NCBI GenBank assembly: GCA_012843025.1
Contig: DURT01000051.1
Location: 1-63,832, forward strand
Direction: 5' to 3'
DNA length: 63,832 bases
Source of the DNA: Tissierellia bacterium
GTDB taxonomy: Bacteria > Bacillota > Clostridia > Tissierellales > Sedimentibacteraceae
The translations under genes were made by a program, and so were the position numbers. This document shows, piece after piece, positions 8,927 through 19,573 of this stretch; position 1 is the first letter of the stretch; every line of letters begins with the position of its first letter. A model generated the notes under the pieces. It was given only the letters and a program-made list of their open reading frames with translations. It had not been told where the DNA came from and ran no database searches.

Positions 8927-11347
8927 ATGACTAAAATCGATGCAAAACTCATTAATAGATTAATTGATGAGGAGATTATTCGATACTATAATACAGATCC
9001 AGAAAAGGCGGATGCAAATCAAATTTACAGAGCTCTTTCCATTGTGTTGAGAGATTTGCTTCTGAAAAAAAGAAACAAGTTCATTAATATGCAGAAGGAA
9101 AATAAGCAGGTTTACTATATTTGTATGGAATTTCTCATAGGTAAGTCTTTAAAAAATAATTTATATAATTTAAATATAGAAGACGAAGCAGCAAAAGCTT
9201 TAAAAAAATACAGGGTAAGTTTAGAAGACTTGTATGAAATAGAAAAGGACCCTGGTTTAGGTAACGGAGGATTGGGCAGGCTTGCTGCCTGTTTTATGGA
9301 TTCCCTGGCAACACAGAATTATCCGGCGACTGGATTCTCAATTAAATATGAATACGGTCTCTTCAAACAGAAAATAATTGACGGCTGGCAGACGGAACTC
9401 CCTGATGACTGGCTTACTACATCCGATGTATGGCTTATGCCAAGAATTGAAGAAAGAGTAATTATAAGATTTGACGGAAGTATAAGAGAAGAATGGACCC
9501 GTGAAGGATTGAAAATATACCATGAACATCCCACGGAAGTGGAAGCAATACCTTATGATCTGATGATTTCAGGATATAACAGTGAAGGTGTAAGCCTTTT
9601 AAGACTTTGGGAAGCGAAGAGTTTAAACAGTTTCGACATGAACCTGTTTTCCCAGGGTGACTATATAAGAGCTTTATCGGAAGATTCAATGGCAGAAGCA
9701 ATATCGAAAGTCTTATATCCCTCTGACAACCATAATGAAGGTAAAATTCTCAGACTTAAACAACAATACTTCCTAGTATCTGCCTCGGCTCAAACTATTG
9801 TTACATACCATATGAAGAAATACAAGACCTTGGATAATTTTCATACAAAAAATGCAATCCATATAAATGATACCCATCCTGCCCTTATTATTCCGGAATT
9901 GATGCGTATTTTTATGGATGAGTATAATTATTCCTGGGAAAAAGCATGGTACTTAGTTGAAAATACAGTTTCATATACAAATCACACTGTAATGGCAGAA
10001 GCCTTGGAAACTTTTGATGAAAATATTGTAAGAACTAAGATACCGAGAATATATATGATTATAAAAGAAATCAACAGAAGATTCTTGGAAGAAGCATCAG
10101 CTAAGTACGGTGACTACCAAAAGGCATTGAATATGTCCATATTCGGCTACGGCAGAATAAACATGGCCAGCCTGTGCATAATGGGAAGTCACAAAGTAAA
10201 TGGTGTAGCTAACTTACATTCAGAAATAATTAAGAGAACCGTCTTTAAAAACTTCTATGAATATAGTCCTAGTAAATTTTTAAATGTCACCAATGGAATT
10301 ACACACAGACGGTGGCTGAATCAGGCTAATCCCTTACTTAGCTCCCTTATTGACCAGCTAATAGGACAAGATTACCGCAGAGATCCTCAAAAGCTTAAGA
10401 TGCTGAAAAACTATAAAGATGATGAGGAAGTTTTAAGTAAACTATATATAATTAAACAGGAAAATAAAAAGAGACTTGCCCAATACGTAAGAAAACACAA
10501 CCATATCGACTTAAATATTGAATCGATTTTCAACGTACAGGCCAAAAGACTTCACGAGTACAAGAGACAGCTTTTAAACGCATTAAGAATCATAAGCATC
10601 ATTATTGATATAAATGAAGGAAAAACAGAAGACATTGTTCCAGAAACATTTTTATTTGCTGCTAAGGCAGCTCCCGGCTACTATAGGGCAAAGGAAATAA
10701 TACAGCTAATTTTCGCCTTAAGCCAGTACATTAATAAAAACACATTTGTAAAAAAATATATAAATGTTGTATTTTTGGAAAATTACTCTGTTAGTTTAGC
10801 AGAATTAATAATACCTGCCGGAGAATTAAGCCAGCAAATATCCCTTGCAGGTAAAGAAGCTAGCGGAACGGGAAATATGAAATTCATGCTTAACGGTGCT
10901 CTTACCATCGGTACTTATGACGGAGCCAATGTAGAAATAATCAATGAAGTAGGAGAAGAAAACTTCTTCTTATTCGGTATGAGGGACTATGAAGTTGAAA
11001 ACTTATGGAAAAATGGTTATTCTTCCCTCCATTATTACCAAAAAAATCAAAAGTTAAGGAAAATCATCGATTTCCTGAATAAGGGTATAGCAGGAAAATC
11101 TTTTGAATCTATTTCCAAATACTTACTGGGAGGTCCTGTTGTAGGAGACCCTTACATGTGCTTTGCAGATTTTGACAGTTATATGGAAGTTAGTAAAAAA
11201 GCATGCCACCTATACTGCAAGGATAAAAGAAAATGGAACCAGATGTCCTTGTTAAATATAGCTTCTGCAGGATTTTTTTCTTCCGACAGAACTATAAAAG
11301 AATATGCCCAGAATATATGGGGAATAGATGAGGCACACCTGACCTAA
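8927..11347 (+). CDS. glgP: glycogen phosphorylase
   Basis: Releases glucose-1-phosphate from the non-reducing ends of glycogen using phosphate and PLP. The 806-residue protein matches the family length. PGLGNGGLGRLAACFMDS and YEYGLF are in the N-terminal half, and GTGNMKFMLNGALTIGT near residues 645-662 carries the lysine that holds PLP. The gene begins two bases after glgA. Synthesis and breakdown enzymes sharing one transcript suggests control at the protein level rather than separate induction. Confidence 0.95.
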   Translation: MTKIDAKLINRLIDEEIIRYYNTDPEKADANQIYRALSIVLRDLLLKKRNKFINMQKENKQVYYICMEFLIGKSLKNNLYNLNIEDEAAKALKKYRVSLEDLYEIEKDPGLGNGGLGRLAACFMDSLATQNYPATGFSIKYEYGLFKQKIIDGWQTELPDDWLTTSDVWLMPRIEERVIIRFDGSIREEWTREGLKIYHEHPTEVEAIPYDLMISGYNSEGVSLLRLWEAKSLNSFDMNLFSQGDYIRALSEDSMAEAISKVLYPSDNHNEGKILRLKQQYFLVSASAQTIVTYHMKKYKTLDNFHTKNAIHINDTHPALIIPELMRIFMDEYNYSWEKAWYLVENTVSYTNHTVMAEALETFDENIVRTKIPRIYMIIKEINRRFLEEASAKYGDYQKALNMSIFGYGRINMASLCIMGSHKVNGVANLHSEIIKRTVFKNFYEYSPSKFLNVTNGITHRRWLNQANPLLSSLIDQLIGQDYRRDPQKLKMLKNYKDDEEVLSKLYIIKQENKKRLAQYVRKHNHIDLNIESIFNVQAKRLHEYKRQLLNALRIISIIIDINEGKTEDIVPETFLFAAKAAPGYYRAKEIIQLIFALSQYINKNTFVKKYINVVFLENYSVSLAELIIPAGELSQQISLAGKEASGTGNMKFMLNGALTIGTYDGANVEIINEVGEENFFLFGMRDYEVENLWKNGYSSLHYYQKNQKLRKIIDFLNKGIAGKSFESISKYLLGGPVVGDPYMCFADFDSYMEVSKKACHLYCKDKRKWNQMSLLNIASAGFFSSDRTIKEYAQNIWGIDEAHLT

Positions 11348-11364
11348 TGTCCCAAGGAGGAATT

Positions 11365-13137
11365 ATGTATATATTTGATCCTAAGTCCGATTTTCACAGA
11401 CATCCTCAGGGGGGAATAAGGTCTATGAGTACAATAACTTTTAGAATATTTTCAAAACGTAACAGGCCCATCCCTGAATTGTTAATTGAGAAAAGAGAGG
11501 ATTATAATAAACACTTATACAAGCAAGTTAAAATGCAGTGGATATCTTTGCAAAAAAATTATGATTTATACCAGGTCCAGCTATTAATAGAGGAATATGG
11601 TCATTACTATTATTCCTTTATTTTTGGCGAAGAAAAATCAGAAAGCTATGAGTTGCTCATTTACCATGAAAACTACTCAACTCCTGATTGGGTAAAAGGA
11701 GGAACAATCTATCATATTTTCGTTGATAGATTTTATAGGACAAAGCCACTTTCTAAGGAAGGTGTCCTTATACGTAATTGGGGAGAAACTCCTCATTATT
11801 TACCTAATGAAAAGGGAGAAATTTTAAATAATGACTTCTTTGGAGGCAACTTAGAAGGTATAAAGGAAAAATTACCCTATATTGCAAGTTTAGGGGTAAA
11901 TATTATTTATCTTTCTCCCATATTTGAAGCATATTCAAACCATAAATATGATACAGGAGATTACCACAAGATCGACCCTATGTTTGGAAATGAAGAAATT
12001 CTTAAAGAATTATGTGAAGAAGCTAAAAAATATGGCATTTACATTATTCTTGACGGTGTTTTTAGCCATACAGGGGACAATAGTATTTATTTCAATAAGT
12101 ATGGCAGCTATGATTCCTTAGGTGCCTACCAGAGCAAGGACTCTCCCTACTATGAATGGTACACCTTCAATGAATGGAGGGATGACTATGTATGCTGGTG
12201 GGGTATTAAAACATTGCCAGAAGTGAACGAAAACAATGAATCCTATGTAGAATTCATAACTGGCGAAAAAGGAGTTATACAGCACTGGCAAAAGATAGGT
12301 GTTATGGGATGGCGTTTGGACGTGGCCGATGAACTCTTAGATGAATTTATTAAAAAGCTGCGTTCTTCCATCAAAAAAGAAAATAAAGATACTTTCATAA
12401 TCGGTGAAGTATGGGAAGATGCATCAAACAAGTATGCCTACGGTAAACTAAAAGGCTACTTACTAGGGAAGCAGTTAGACTCTGTTACTAATTACCCTCT
12501 TAGAAATGGAATTATTGAATACCTTAAAAATAAAGACTGTACCTTGTTATACGACACCATGAGTAAAATTATGGAAACATATCCACCACCTACGGTTAAC
12601 TGCCTTATGAACATCCTTGGAACCCACGATACGGAAAGAATACTAACAGTATTAGGAAGTAAGTCTCAACCTATAAGCAAAAGTGAAATGGCAGAAAGCA
12701 GGCTTACTGAAGAAGAAATTAAGGAGGGAATTAAACTTCTAAAAATTGCTACCTTATTACAATTTACTCTTCCAGGAATACCATGTATTTACTACGGAGA
12801 TGAAGTTGGTTTGGAAGGATGGATTGACCCCTTTAACAGAAGATGCTACCCTTGGGGAAGGGAAAATAAGGAAATATTGAAACATTATTTATACCTGGCC
12901 AAGTTACGAAAAGAAATGAAAGTATTGGCTGAAGGTAAGTATAGATGCTTAATTCATGATAAAGAAATTTTTGTATTTGAAAGATATAATGACAAAGAAA
13001 AATTAATAGTTGCAGTAAATTTGCTACCTAGAACAATTACCTTAAAATTTAAAGAAAAATTAAAAGAGTGGGAAAGCAATCAGAAAAAGAATGAATTCAA
13101 ATTAGAAAAGGAAAGCTACTTGGTTTTATCATCCTAA
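11365..13137 (+). CDS. GH13 alpha-glucan hydrolase (neopullulanase / maltogenic amylase-like), cytoplasmic
   Basis: About 590 residues with no signal peptide, so likely acts on internal glycogen or on imported maltodextrins. An N-terminal beta domain (1-110) is followed by the barrel: IYHIFVDRFYR, GVFSHTG, GWRLDVADELL (nucleophile Asp), IIGEVWEDA (acid/base Glu) and LGTHDTERIL (third Asp). ATG 11365 has AAGGAGG at the right distance; ATG 11347 has none. Last gene of the operon; its final 9 bases overlap the end of malQ on the other strand. Cyclomaltodextrinase, neopullulanase or alpha-amylase activity cannot be separated by eye. Confidence 0.88.
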   Translation: MYIFDPKSDFHRHPQGGIRSMSTITFRIFSKRNRPIPELLIEKREDYNKHLYKQVKMQWISLQKNYDLYQVQLLIEEYGHYYYSFIFGEEKSESYELLIYHENYSTPDWVKGGTIYHIFVDRFYRTKPLSKEGVLIRNWGETPHYLPNEKGEILNNDFFGGNLEGIKEKLPYIASLGVNIIYLSPIFEAYSNHKYDTGDYHKIDPMFGNEEILKELCEEAKKYGIYIILDGVFSHTGDNSIYFNKYGSYDSLGAYQSKDSPYYEWYTFNEWRDDYVCWWGIKTLPEVNENNESYVEFITGEKGVIQHWQKIGVMGWRLDVADELLDEFIKKLRSSIKKENKDTFIIGEVWEDASNKYAYGKLKGYLLGKQLDSVTNYPLRNGIIEYLKNKDCTLLYDTMSKIMETYPPPTVNCLMNILGTHDTERILTVLGSKSQPISKSEMAESRLTEEEIKEGIKLLKIATLLQFTLPGIPCIYYGDEVGLEGWIDPFNRRCYPWGRENKEILKHYLYLAKLRKEMKVLAEGKYRCLIHDKEIFVFERYNDKEKLIVAVNLLPRTITLKFKEKLKEWESNQKKNEFKLEKESYLVLSS

Positions 13138-14610
13138 GGTCATCCTTCTGCTTTCCTTTGTTAAAGCCCTAATTTCTACTGCCAATTTCTCACTTAGCAC
13201 GGAACCATTTAATCGCCACTGCCAATTGCTCCCGACAGTTGAAGGGGTATTTATTCTAGCCTTTTCTCCTAAGGAAAGGAAATCCTGTAAGGGAATAATA
13301 CACCATTTAGCTTTGTTATTAAACAATATTTTAATTATATTAAAAATAATATCATCAATATTTTTTTCTTTAATGTTTAAACTCTTTAAAATATATTCTC
13401 TTGTATAATTATCAAGCTTTTCATACCATCCCCTTAAAGTGTCATTATCGTGGGTACCGGTATATGCCACTGAATTTTCCTCATAATTTTCCGGCAGGTA
13501 GGGATTATTAGGATTACCGTCGAAAGCAAATTGTAAAACCTTCATTCCAGGAAAACTAAATTCATTTTTTAATTTAGTTACACTGTCAGTAATAATTCCT
13601 AAGTCCTCAACAATTATATTTAATTTTCCTGACTTCTCCCGTAATTTATTAAACAACTCCTTACCATAAGCTTTCATCCACTTTCCCTTAATGGCATTTT
13701 CCGAGCCGTAAGGAACAGCCCAAAATTCATCAAATCCCCTGAAGTGGTCAAGCCTTACAACATCATAAAGTTTAAATGAAAAATTTATTCGATTTATCCA
13801 CCATTCATATTCAGTTTTCTTTAAATATTCCCAGTCAAAAACTGGATTTCCCCAAAGCTGACCTTCTTCTGAAAAATCATCGGGGGGTACTCCGGCAACA
13901 AATTTGGGCAGATTGTCTTCATCCATAAGAAAAACATCCCTGTCCCACCAAACATCTGCACTGTCCAGGGCAGCATAAATGGGTATATCACCAATTATTG
14001 ATATACCATTATTATTGGCATACTCTTTCAACTTGAAATATTGCTTAAAAAACAAATGCTGTAAGAAAATCCAAAATCTTATTTCATCTTCAAGGTCTTT
14101 TTTAGCATAATAAATTTCATTTTTTTCTTTATCTATAAGCTTTTCATCCCATTTATACCAGGGAAGCTGTTTGTTTTTATACTTCAATGCCATAAACAGT
14201 CCATAGTTCTCAACCCAGGGATTCTCTATTACAAAATTATCTATATCAAAACTATTCCTGGCATTTTCCCAGGCTTTTCTTAAAACTAAGTACCTGTTCT
14301 CAAATAATTTTTTATAATCTATTCTTTCATTACCAAAATCAATATTTTCAAGGAAGGATTCTTCTAATAATCCTTCCTCTATCAATATTTCTAAATCTAT
14401 GAAGTAGGGATTTCCTCCAAATACTGAAAAGGGTGAATAGGGAGAATCACCATAGGAAGTATGTCCTAAGGGGAGAATCTGCCAATATTTTTGTCCTGCT
14501 AAGCGTAAAAAATCGACAAATTCGTAAGCTTTTTTACCAAATGTTCCAATGCCGTATTTTGAGGGAAGGGAAAAAACCGGCAATAAAATCCCCGAACTTC
14601 TGTTAAGCAT
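13129..14610 (-). CDS. malQ: 4-alpha-glucanotransferase (amylomaltase)
   Basis: A GH77 enzyme that moves maltosyl units between glucans, freeing glucose and keeping chains long enough for phosphorylase. The 493 residues show the family start RSSGILLPVFSLPSKYGIGTFG, GDIPIYAALDSADVWW, VRLDHFRGF (nucleophile Asp), IVEDLGI (acid/base Glu) and YTGTHDNDT. It faces the glycogen operon tail-to-tail. metK lies upstream on the same strand with a 14-bp hairpin in the 41-bp gap, so malQ could be partly read through from metK. Confidence 0.95.
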   Translation of the reverse strand: MLNRSSGILLPVFSLPSKYGIGTFGKKAYEFVDFLRLAGQKYWQILPLGHTSYGDSPYSPFSVFGGNPYFIDLEILIEEGLLEESFLENIDFGNERIDYKKLFENRYLVLRKAWENARNSFDIDNFVIENPWVENYGLFMALKYKNKQLPWYKWDEKLIDKEKNEIYYAKKDLEDEIRFWIFLQHLFFKQYFKLKEYANNNGISIIGDIPIYAALDSADVWWDRDVFLMDEDNLPKFVAGVPPDDFSEEGQLWGNPVFDWEYLKKTEYEWWINRINFSFKLYDVVRLDHFRGFDEFWAVPYGSENAIKGKWMKAYGKELFNKLREKSGKLNIIVEDLGIITDSVTKLKNEFSFPGMKVLQFAFDGNPNNPYLPENYEENSVAYTGTHDNDTLRGWYEKLDNYTREYILKSLNIKEKNIDDIIFNIIKILFNNKAKWCIIPLQDFLSLGEKARINTPSTVGSNWQWRLNGSVLSEKLAVEIRALTKESRRMTLG

Positions 14611-14624
14611 AAATACCTCAATAG

Positions 14625-14656
14625 AATAAAATAGAGTAAGTATACTCTATTTTATT
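14625..14656 (-). terminator. hairpin at the end of metK
   Basis: AATAAAATAGAGTA (14625-14638) pairs perfectly over 14 bp with 14643-14656 around a 4-nt loop; the stem includes the metK stop codon. The T run on the minus strand is weak, so readthrough into malQ is possible. Confidence 0.6.
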
Positions 14657-15833
14657 TCAAATATTTTTTTAATATATCTTTTTTATCTGTTTTTTCCCAT
14701 GGAAGATCTAAGTCCTCTCTTCCAAAGTGGCCATATGCGGCAATTTGTTGGTAAATAGGTCTTCTTAAATCAAAGTTGTTAATAATTGCTGCTGGTCTTA
14801 GGTCAAAATTCTCATCTATGGCTTTTTCGATTATTTCTTCACTTACTTTATTCGTTCCAAAGGTATCTACCATTATAGAAACAGGTTTAGCAACTCCAAT
14901 TGCATATGCAAGCTGAACTTCACACTTATCTGCAAGACCTGCTGCAACTATATTTTTAGCAATATATCTTGCTGCATAGGCTCCTGAACGGTCAACCTTT
15001 GTAGGATCCTTTCCGGAAAAAGCTCCTCCTCCGTGTCTTGCATATCCACCGTAAGTATCTACAATAATTTTTCTTCCTGTTAAGCCAGAGTCACCTTGAG
15101 GTCCTCCAATAACAAACCTGCCTGTAGGATTTACATAGTATTTTGTATTCTCATCTAATAGATGAGCAGGTACTACTGCATTAACTACATATTCCTTCAA
15201 ATCTTTTTCAATTATTTTTTTATCCACAGTTGGATCATGCTGGGTTGATATAACTATAGTATCAACTCTTACGGGAACATTGTCATGGTATTCCACAGTT
15301 ACCTGGGTTTTTCCATCAGGTCGTAGATAATCAACCACCTTATTTTTTCTTACTTCCGCTAATTTCATTGCAAGTTTGTGAGCTAAGGATATGGGCATGG
15401 GCATTAGTTCCGGTGTTTCATTGCAGGCAAATCCAAACATCATACCTTGATCTCCTGCTCCAATTATATCATTGTCGTCGGATTGACATTTCTTGTACTC
15501 ATCAGCATTATCAACACCCATTGCTATATCCTGAGACTGTTCTTCTATGGAAGTAAATACAGCACAGGTTTTATAGTCGAAACCATATTCTGAATTGTTA
15601 TAGCCTATATTTGCAATTGTTTCTCTCACTATTTTGGGAATATCAATATAGCAGGTTGTGCTTATTTCCCCTGCAACAAGGACAAAACCAGTCTTTGTAA
15701 CTGTTTCACAGGCAACTCTTCCATTGGGATCCTGTTCTAAAATAGCATCTAAGATGCCATCGGATATCTGGTCGCACATTTTATCAGGATGACCTTCCGT
15801 TACTGACTCAGATGTAAAGAACCATTTTTTCAT
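14652..15833 (-). CDS. metK: S-adenosylmethionine synthetase
   Basis: Joins methionine and ATP to form S-adenosylmethionine. The 393-residue protein has the family blocks [32 protein letters not shown] and [16 protein letters not shown] with conserved ATP- and phosphate-binding residues. A SAM-I riboswitch with its own terminator lies upstream on the same strand, which directly supports feedback control of this gene by its product. Confidence 0.97.
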   Translation of the reverse strand: MKKWFFTSESVTEGHPDKMCDQISDGILDAILEQDPNGRVACETVTKTGFVLVAGEISTTCYIDIPKIVRETIANIGYNNSEYGFDYKTCAVFTSIEEQSQDIAMGVDNADEYKKCQSDDNDIIGAGDQGMMFGFACNETPELMPMPISLAHKLAMKLAEVRKNKVVDYLRPDGKTQVTVEYHDNVPVRVDTIVISTQHDPTVDKKIIEKDLKEYVVNAVVPAHLLDENTKYYVNPTGRFVIGGPQGDSGLTGRKIIVDTYGGYARHGGGAFSGKDPTKVDRSGAYAARYIAKNIVAAGLADKCEVQLAYAIGVAKPVSIMVDTFGTNKVSEEIIEKAIDENFDLRPAAIINNFDLRRPIYQQIAAYGHFGREDLDLPWEKTDKKDILKKYLK

Positions 15834-15949
15834 ATCTTTTCCTTTCTTTTTGGTGCATTTTTAACTCATCTAAGAGTACAGAGGTATGCACCTTAATTAT
15901 TGTCATTTGTATATGCGTAAGATTGGATTTCTTACGTCGTATAATTCAT

Positions 15950-15976
15950 AAAAAAACCCCTTCCACAGAAGAGGTT
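15950..15976 (-). terminator. terminator arm of the metK SAM riboswitch
   Basis: AACCCCTTC (15955-15963) and GAAGAGGTT (15968-15976) form a 9-bp stem on the minus strand, followed by seven Ts (complement of 15950-15956). Its 5' arm touches the closing helix of the aptamer, the normal switch arrangement. About 115 nt remain before metK; they hold two more small stems (7 bp at 15916-15936 and 7 bp at 15852-15892) with no assigned role. Confidence 0.9.
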
Positions 15977-16084
15977 ATCTATTCTATATAGCCTCATCTT
16001 TCGGAAATCCGCGGGAATTGGCACCTTGAATAAATCAGGCTGCCGGGTTTCATTGGGCCTCGTCCCTCCACCACTCTTGATAAG
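15975..16084 (-). ncRNA. SAM-I (S-box) riboswitch aptamer of metK
   Basis: The minus strand reads CTTATCAAGAGTGGTGGAGG, GACGAGGCCCAATGAAACCC and GGCAGCC, the nearly invariant core of the S-box aptamer, closed by TTATC/GATAA. When SAM binds, the following terminator forms and metK is turned down. Location between the promoter at 16096-16124 and metK supports the call. Confidence 0.96.
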
Positions 16085-16095
16085 GTCTTTTTTGT

Positions 16096-16124
16096 ATATT
16101 ATCACATACTTATTTTAAAGTCAA
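16096..16124 (-). promoter_or_regulatory. sigma-A promoter of metK
   Basis: Minus strand TTGACT (16119-16124), 17-nt spacer, TAATAT (16096-16101), ending about 12 bp before the aptamer. The rest of the 449-bp gap to the next gene (16125-16282) is AT-rich with only a TATAAT box at 16254-16259 that could serve the following gene. Confidence 0.7.
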
Positions 16125-16282
16125 TAAGCAAGGGAAATAATTTTTATGGAACTATAATAACTTATTTTCGTCTATATTAAAATATAATCCTGAATTGCTA
16201 TAATTTACTACTGTAAACAGCCTTATTATATGGCAATCGATTATTACTTTTGATATAATATGCTTAGAAAGGAATGATTGAC

Positions 16283-18874
16283 ATGATACTAAGAAAAATA
16301 GCAGCAATATCAGCAGCTATAGTACTTTTATTATCACCCAAGGCTTACGCCAACCTATATACCGTATACGACTTAACTGAAGAAGTACGACTTTCAACAG
16401 GAATTACATATGAAAGAATTGAGAAATACACCTCATCCGGATGGATGAACATTAACGTTATACGTGCCGATTTAACAGATGAATACACTAGCATATCCCC
16501 TATTAACAGCGAAGAAGGGATTTCAAACAGGGAAGTTTTAAGTTCCATGATGAAGTCTTCAGGAGCAGTAGGAGCAGTAAACGGAGATTTCTTTTACATG
16601 GGAGATCCTACCTATACCTATGGACCTATAATTCGTAATAATAAACTTATAACATCTCCCCTTCCTCACAACTACGGCTACCCTACAGTTGCAAGACTTT
16701 CAGATGGAGCTGTAGATATTTCCGTATGGGATCCGAAAATTACTCTTTTTGCCTCAGATTCCACGGAATATACAGTAACTGTAATAAATAAAACTTCTTC
16801 CTTAGACTGGGGACCTACTATTTTAACCTCCGATTGGAACATAACATCACCAGGATATACAGATAAAGACATTGTTGAAGTGGTAGTAATAAACAACACT
16901 GTATCTGAAGTAAGAAAAAACCAACCTCCTGTAGTAATTCCAAAAGAAGGCTACATAATTGCAAGCAGCCATGTAGATACCATGGAAAAAATGCTTAATT
17001 CTTTTAAACCAGGACATGAAATATCTTTAAATATTGAATTGAATTTCAATCCTGAAGAAGTTGAATGGGCTTTCGGAGCACTGAATTACCTGGTAAAAGA
17101 CGGTAAGGAAAATGAAATAAGCTCTGAAGTACTGGGTACACACCCAAGAACTGCCATTGGCTTTAATAGGGATAATACTGAAATGATGCTGGTAACGGTA
17201 GACGGCAGACACAGGGATTACGTAGGTGTAAAGCAATCGGAACTGGCACAAATTTTAATCGACTTAGGTGCTTACAATGCAGTAAATATGGATGGAGGCG
17301 GCTCTACCACCATGGGGATTGACTTTTTGAAAAACGCCAATATTACTATTGTAAACCTGCCTTCAGATGGAAGAGAAAGAAAAATTGCCTCAGGAGTTGG
17401 AGTATTTAATAATTCTCCCGAAAGTAACCAGGTAGATAAAATTATAATCGAAGCAACACAAGACAAGGTATTTAACAAGACAGAAACAGAATTACAGCTA
17501 AAATTTTTCAACGAATACTATACTCCTTTAAATGTGGATTTAAAAGATGTGAATTTCAGTGTTTCCCCTGCTGGAGCTGGGAAAGTTGTAAACAATGTAT
17601 TTATGCCTGAAAAACCAGGAAAAGCAATTATAACTGCCTCTGTGGGAAAGGCAGAAGGACAAATTGAAATTGATGTTTTAGACAGCCCTGTAGCCTTAAA
17701 AACAGATACTGATACCATAACCTTGGGATTCAATGAAGAATATTACTTAGGTGAGGTTTTGGGAATAGACAAAGATGGAAATTCGGCCCTTATACCTTGG
17801 AAATACTTGAATTTTTCCTATAGAAACAGAGTGGGTAAAATTGAAGAAGGTATATTTACATCTAGTGATATTTCCAATACAGGAGCAGTAACAATAACCT
17901 TCAAAGATGCAGTAAAAAATATATTAGTTAAGGTAGGCTATAGATTTAAAACATTAAACCGTTTTGAAGATATGGATAATATAAAATTAACCTTGTACCC
18001 GGAAGATTCCTTGGGTGAAATATCAATCACAAAGGATTTTGTAAAGGAAGGAAACCATGCTTTAAGATTAGATTATGATTTTACAAAAATGACAGACCAA
18101 AGTATTGCCTTTATAGAGTTTGGTAAGGACGGGGAAGGAATTGTGTTGGAAGATAAACCATTAGCAATAGGAATGTGGGTTTATGGTGACGGTAAGGATC
18201 ATTGGCTTAGAACAAGAATAACTGATGCCTATGGTAACTTGGTGAAAATTGATTTTGCAGAGGAAGTAGACTGGACTGGATGGAAATGGGTGGAGGCAAA
18301 GATACCAGAAGGTATTGCATACCCCATAACCCTGAAAAATATTTACTTAGCGGAAATAAACGAAACTAAAAAAGACACTGGGACAATATATATAGATAAT
18401 TTAAGAATAATGTATGAGCCTAAGGACAAACAATTGGGATTAAGGGAAGAAACTAAGTTTAAAGATCCCCTTAAAACCGAAGAAATTAAAAATTATCTTG
18501 AAAAATTAACAATATCTGAAGGTGAATACAATTATGAAGGAAGTGGATCCCTAGTATTTTGCGAAGGGATAATTTCTGGTGGAACCATGAGCAGTTCAAA
18601 TACTACCATGTGGAATAACATTAAATCACTAGCCAATTACCAGGATAAAGTATTGGTTCTAGCCTTAAACAGCGATATAGACAACATAAAAGACGAAAGA
18701 GAAGTAAGAATTTTAAAAGAAATTCTAAAGAAGGCCTCTGAAAACAATGATGTATTCCTTGTTTTCCAAGGAGAAGAAGAAAATACTGTAATAGAGGATG
18801 GGGTAAGGTATATTACTTATACAGATAACTTTGAAATAGCCATAACTCCTGAAAAAGTACTCTATAAAAATTAA
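16283..18874 (+). CDS. secreted phosphodiester glycosidase family protein (NAGPA-like domain)
   Basis: An 863-residue exported protein. A cleavable signal peptide (MILRKIAAISAAIVLLLS, cut after AYA near residue 20) is followed by a domain like the human uncovering enzyme NAGPA, about residues 60-370, with VNGDFFYMGDPTYTYGP and the glycine-rich VNMDGGGSTTM. Beyond 380 come beta-rich Ig-like segments and a carbohydrate-binding-like module around 550-710 (IAFIEFGKDGEG, TIYIDNLRIMY). The ATG at 16283 suits the GAAAGGA site better than 16274. Bacterial members act on phosphodiester-linked sugars of surface polymers; the actual substrate is unknown. Confidence 0.85.
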   Translation: MILRKIAAISAAIVLLLSPKAYANLYTVYDLTEEVRLSTGITYERIEKYTSSGWMNINVIRADLTDEYTSISPINSEEGISNREVLSSMMKSSGAVGAVNGDFFYMGDPTYTYGPIIRNNKLITSPLPHNYGYPTVARLSDGAVDISVWDPKITLFASDSTEYTVTVINKTSSLDWGPTILTSDWNITSPGYTDKDIVEVVVINNTVSEVRKNQPPVVIPKEGYIIASSHVDTMEKMLNSFKPGHEISLNIELNFNPEEVEWAFGALNYLVKDGKENEISSEVLGTHPRTAIGFNRDNTEMMLVTVDGRHRDYVGVKQSELAQILIDLGAYNAVNMDGGGSTTMGIDFLKNANITIVNLPSDGRERKIASGVGVFNNSPESNQVDKIIIEATQDKVFNKTETELQLKFFNEYYTPLNVDLKDVNFSVSPAGAGKVVNNVFMPEKPGKAIITASVGKAEGQIEIDVLDSPVALKTDTDTITLGFNEEYYLGEVLGIDKDGNSALIPWKYLNFSYRNRVGKIEEGIFTSSDISNTGAVTITFKDAVKNILVKVGYRFKTLNRFEDMDNIKLTLYPEDSLGEISITKDFVKEGNHALRLDYDFTKMTDQSIAFIEFGKDGEGIVLEDKPLAIGMWVYGDGKDHWLRTRITDAYGNLVKIDFAEEVDWTGWKWVEAKIPEGIAYPITLKNIYLAEINETKKDTGTIYIDNLRIMYEPKDKQLGLREETKFKDPLKTEEIKNYLEKLTISEGEYNYEGSGSLVFCEGIISGGTMSSSNTTMWNNIKSLANYQDKVLVLALNSDIDNIKDEREVRILKEILKKASENNDVFLVFQGEEENTVIEDGVRYITYTDNFEIAITPEKVLYKN

Positions 18875-18876
18875 TC

Positions 18877-18915
18877 ATACCCAACTTATTGTTACTATAA
18901 CAATAAGTTGGGTAT
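18877..18915. terminator. 18-bp perfect hairpin between the glycosidase gene and mscL
   Basis: 18877-18894 pairs perfectly with 18898-18915, leaving a 3-nt loop. T run on the + side is short and interrupted, so it may be a terminator or a processing/stability hairpin. Confidence 0.65.
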
Positions 18916-18949
18916 ATTTATCTTGTAATTACTATAAACGGAGGATAAT

Positions 18950-19381
18950 ATGTGGAAAGAATTTAAAGAATTTGCCCTAAGAGGTAATGTATTGGATTTG
19001 GCAGTAGGGGTTATTATGGGTGGTGCCTTTGGAAAAATAGTAACCTCTGTAGTAAATGATTTAATTATGCCTATTTTAGGATACTTTATGGCAGGGATGG
19101 ATTTTAAATCGCTAAAATATGTATTAAGCGAAGCTGTTATGGAAGGAGATACAGTTGTAAAACCTGAAGCTGCCATTATGTATGGAAACTTTATTCAAAA
19201 TGTTGTTGATTTCTTAATTGTTGCCCTTTCAATTTTCGTTTTTATAAAGTTAATTAACAAATCTAAAGAAAAGTTTAAAAAGTCAGAAGAAGCTAGTACT
19301 GAACCAGAACCAGAAACGCCCCCAGCACCAACTACAGAAGAACTTCTTACTGAAATAAGAGATTTATTGAAGGAGAAATAA
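18950..19381 (+). CDS. mscL: large-conductance mechanosensitive channel
   Basis: A pentameric emergency valve that opens under membrane stretch during osmotic downshock. The 143 residues begin [28 protein letters not shown]-, the amphipathic N-helix and TM1 signature of MscL, then a periplasmic-type loop, TM2 ([16 protein letters not shown]) and a charged C-terminal helix with a Pro/Glu-rich linker ([11 protein letters not shown]). Good GGAGG before the ATG. Transcribed alone; only a weak 5-bp hairpin follows in the 192-bp gap. Confidence 0.96.
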   Translation: MWKEFKEFALRGNVLDLAVGVIMGGAFGKIVTSVVNDLIMPILGYFMAGMDFKSLKYVLSEAVMEGDTVVKPEAAIMYGNFIQNVVDFLIVALSIFVFIKLINKSKEKFKKSEEASTEPEPETPPAPTTEELLTEIRDLLKEK

Positions 19382-19517
19382 GTAGGCAAATATAGTATGC
19401 CTTAACCGTCCAAAATTATATAGTCATTAATCCACATGAGCAAGTAATGTAGTAAACATACAGGAGTACATTGTAATAGCTATTAATAGAATAATATTCT
19501 CAATAAGTAAATAGCTG

Positions 19518-19545
19518 TTGAATTTTTTGATTTTCGTGATAAAAT
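19518..19545 (+). promoter_or_regulatory. probable promoter of the SEC-C gene
   Basis: TTGAAT (19518-19523), 16-nt spacer, TAAAAT (19540-19545), ending 28 bp before the start codon at 19574. Confidence 0.5.
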
Positions 19546-19573
19546 AATCTTAGTTTTGATTATGGAGGAAATT

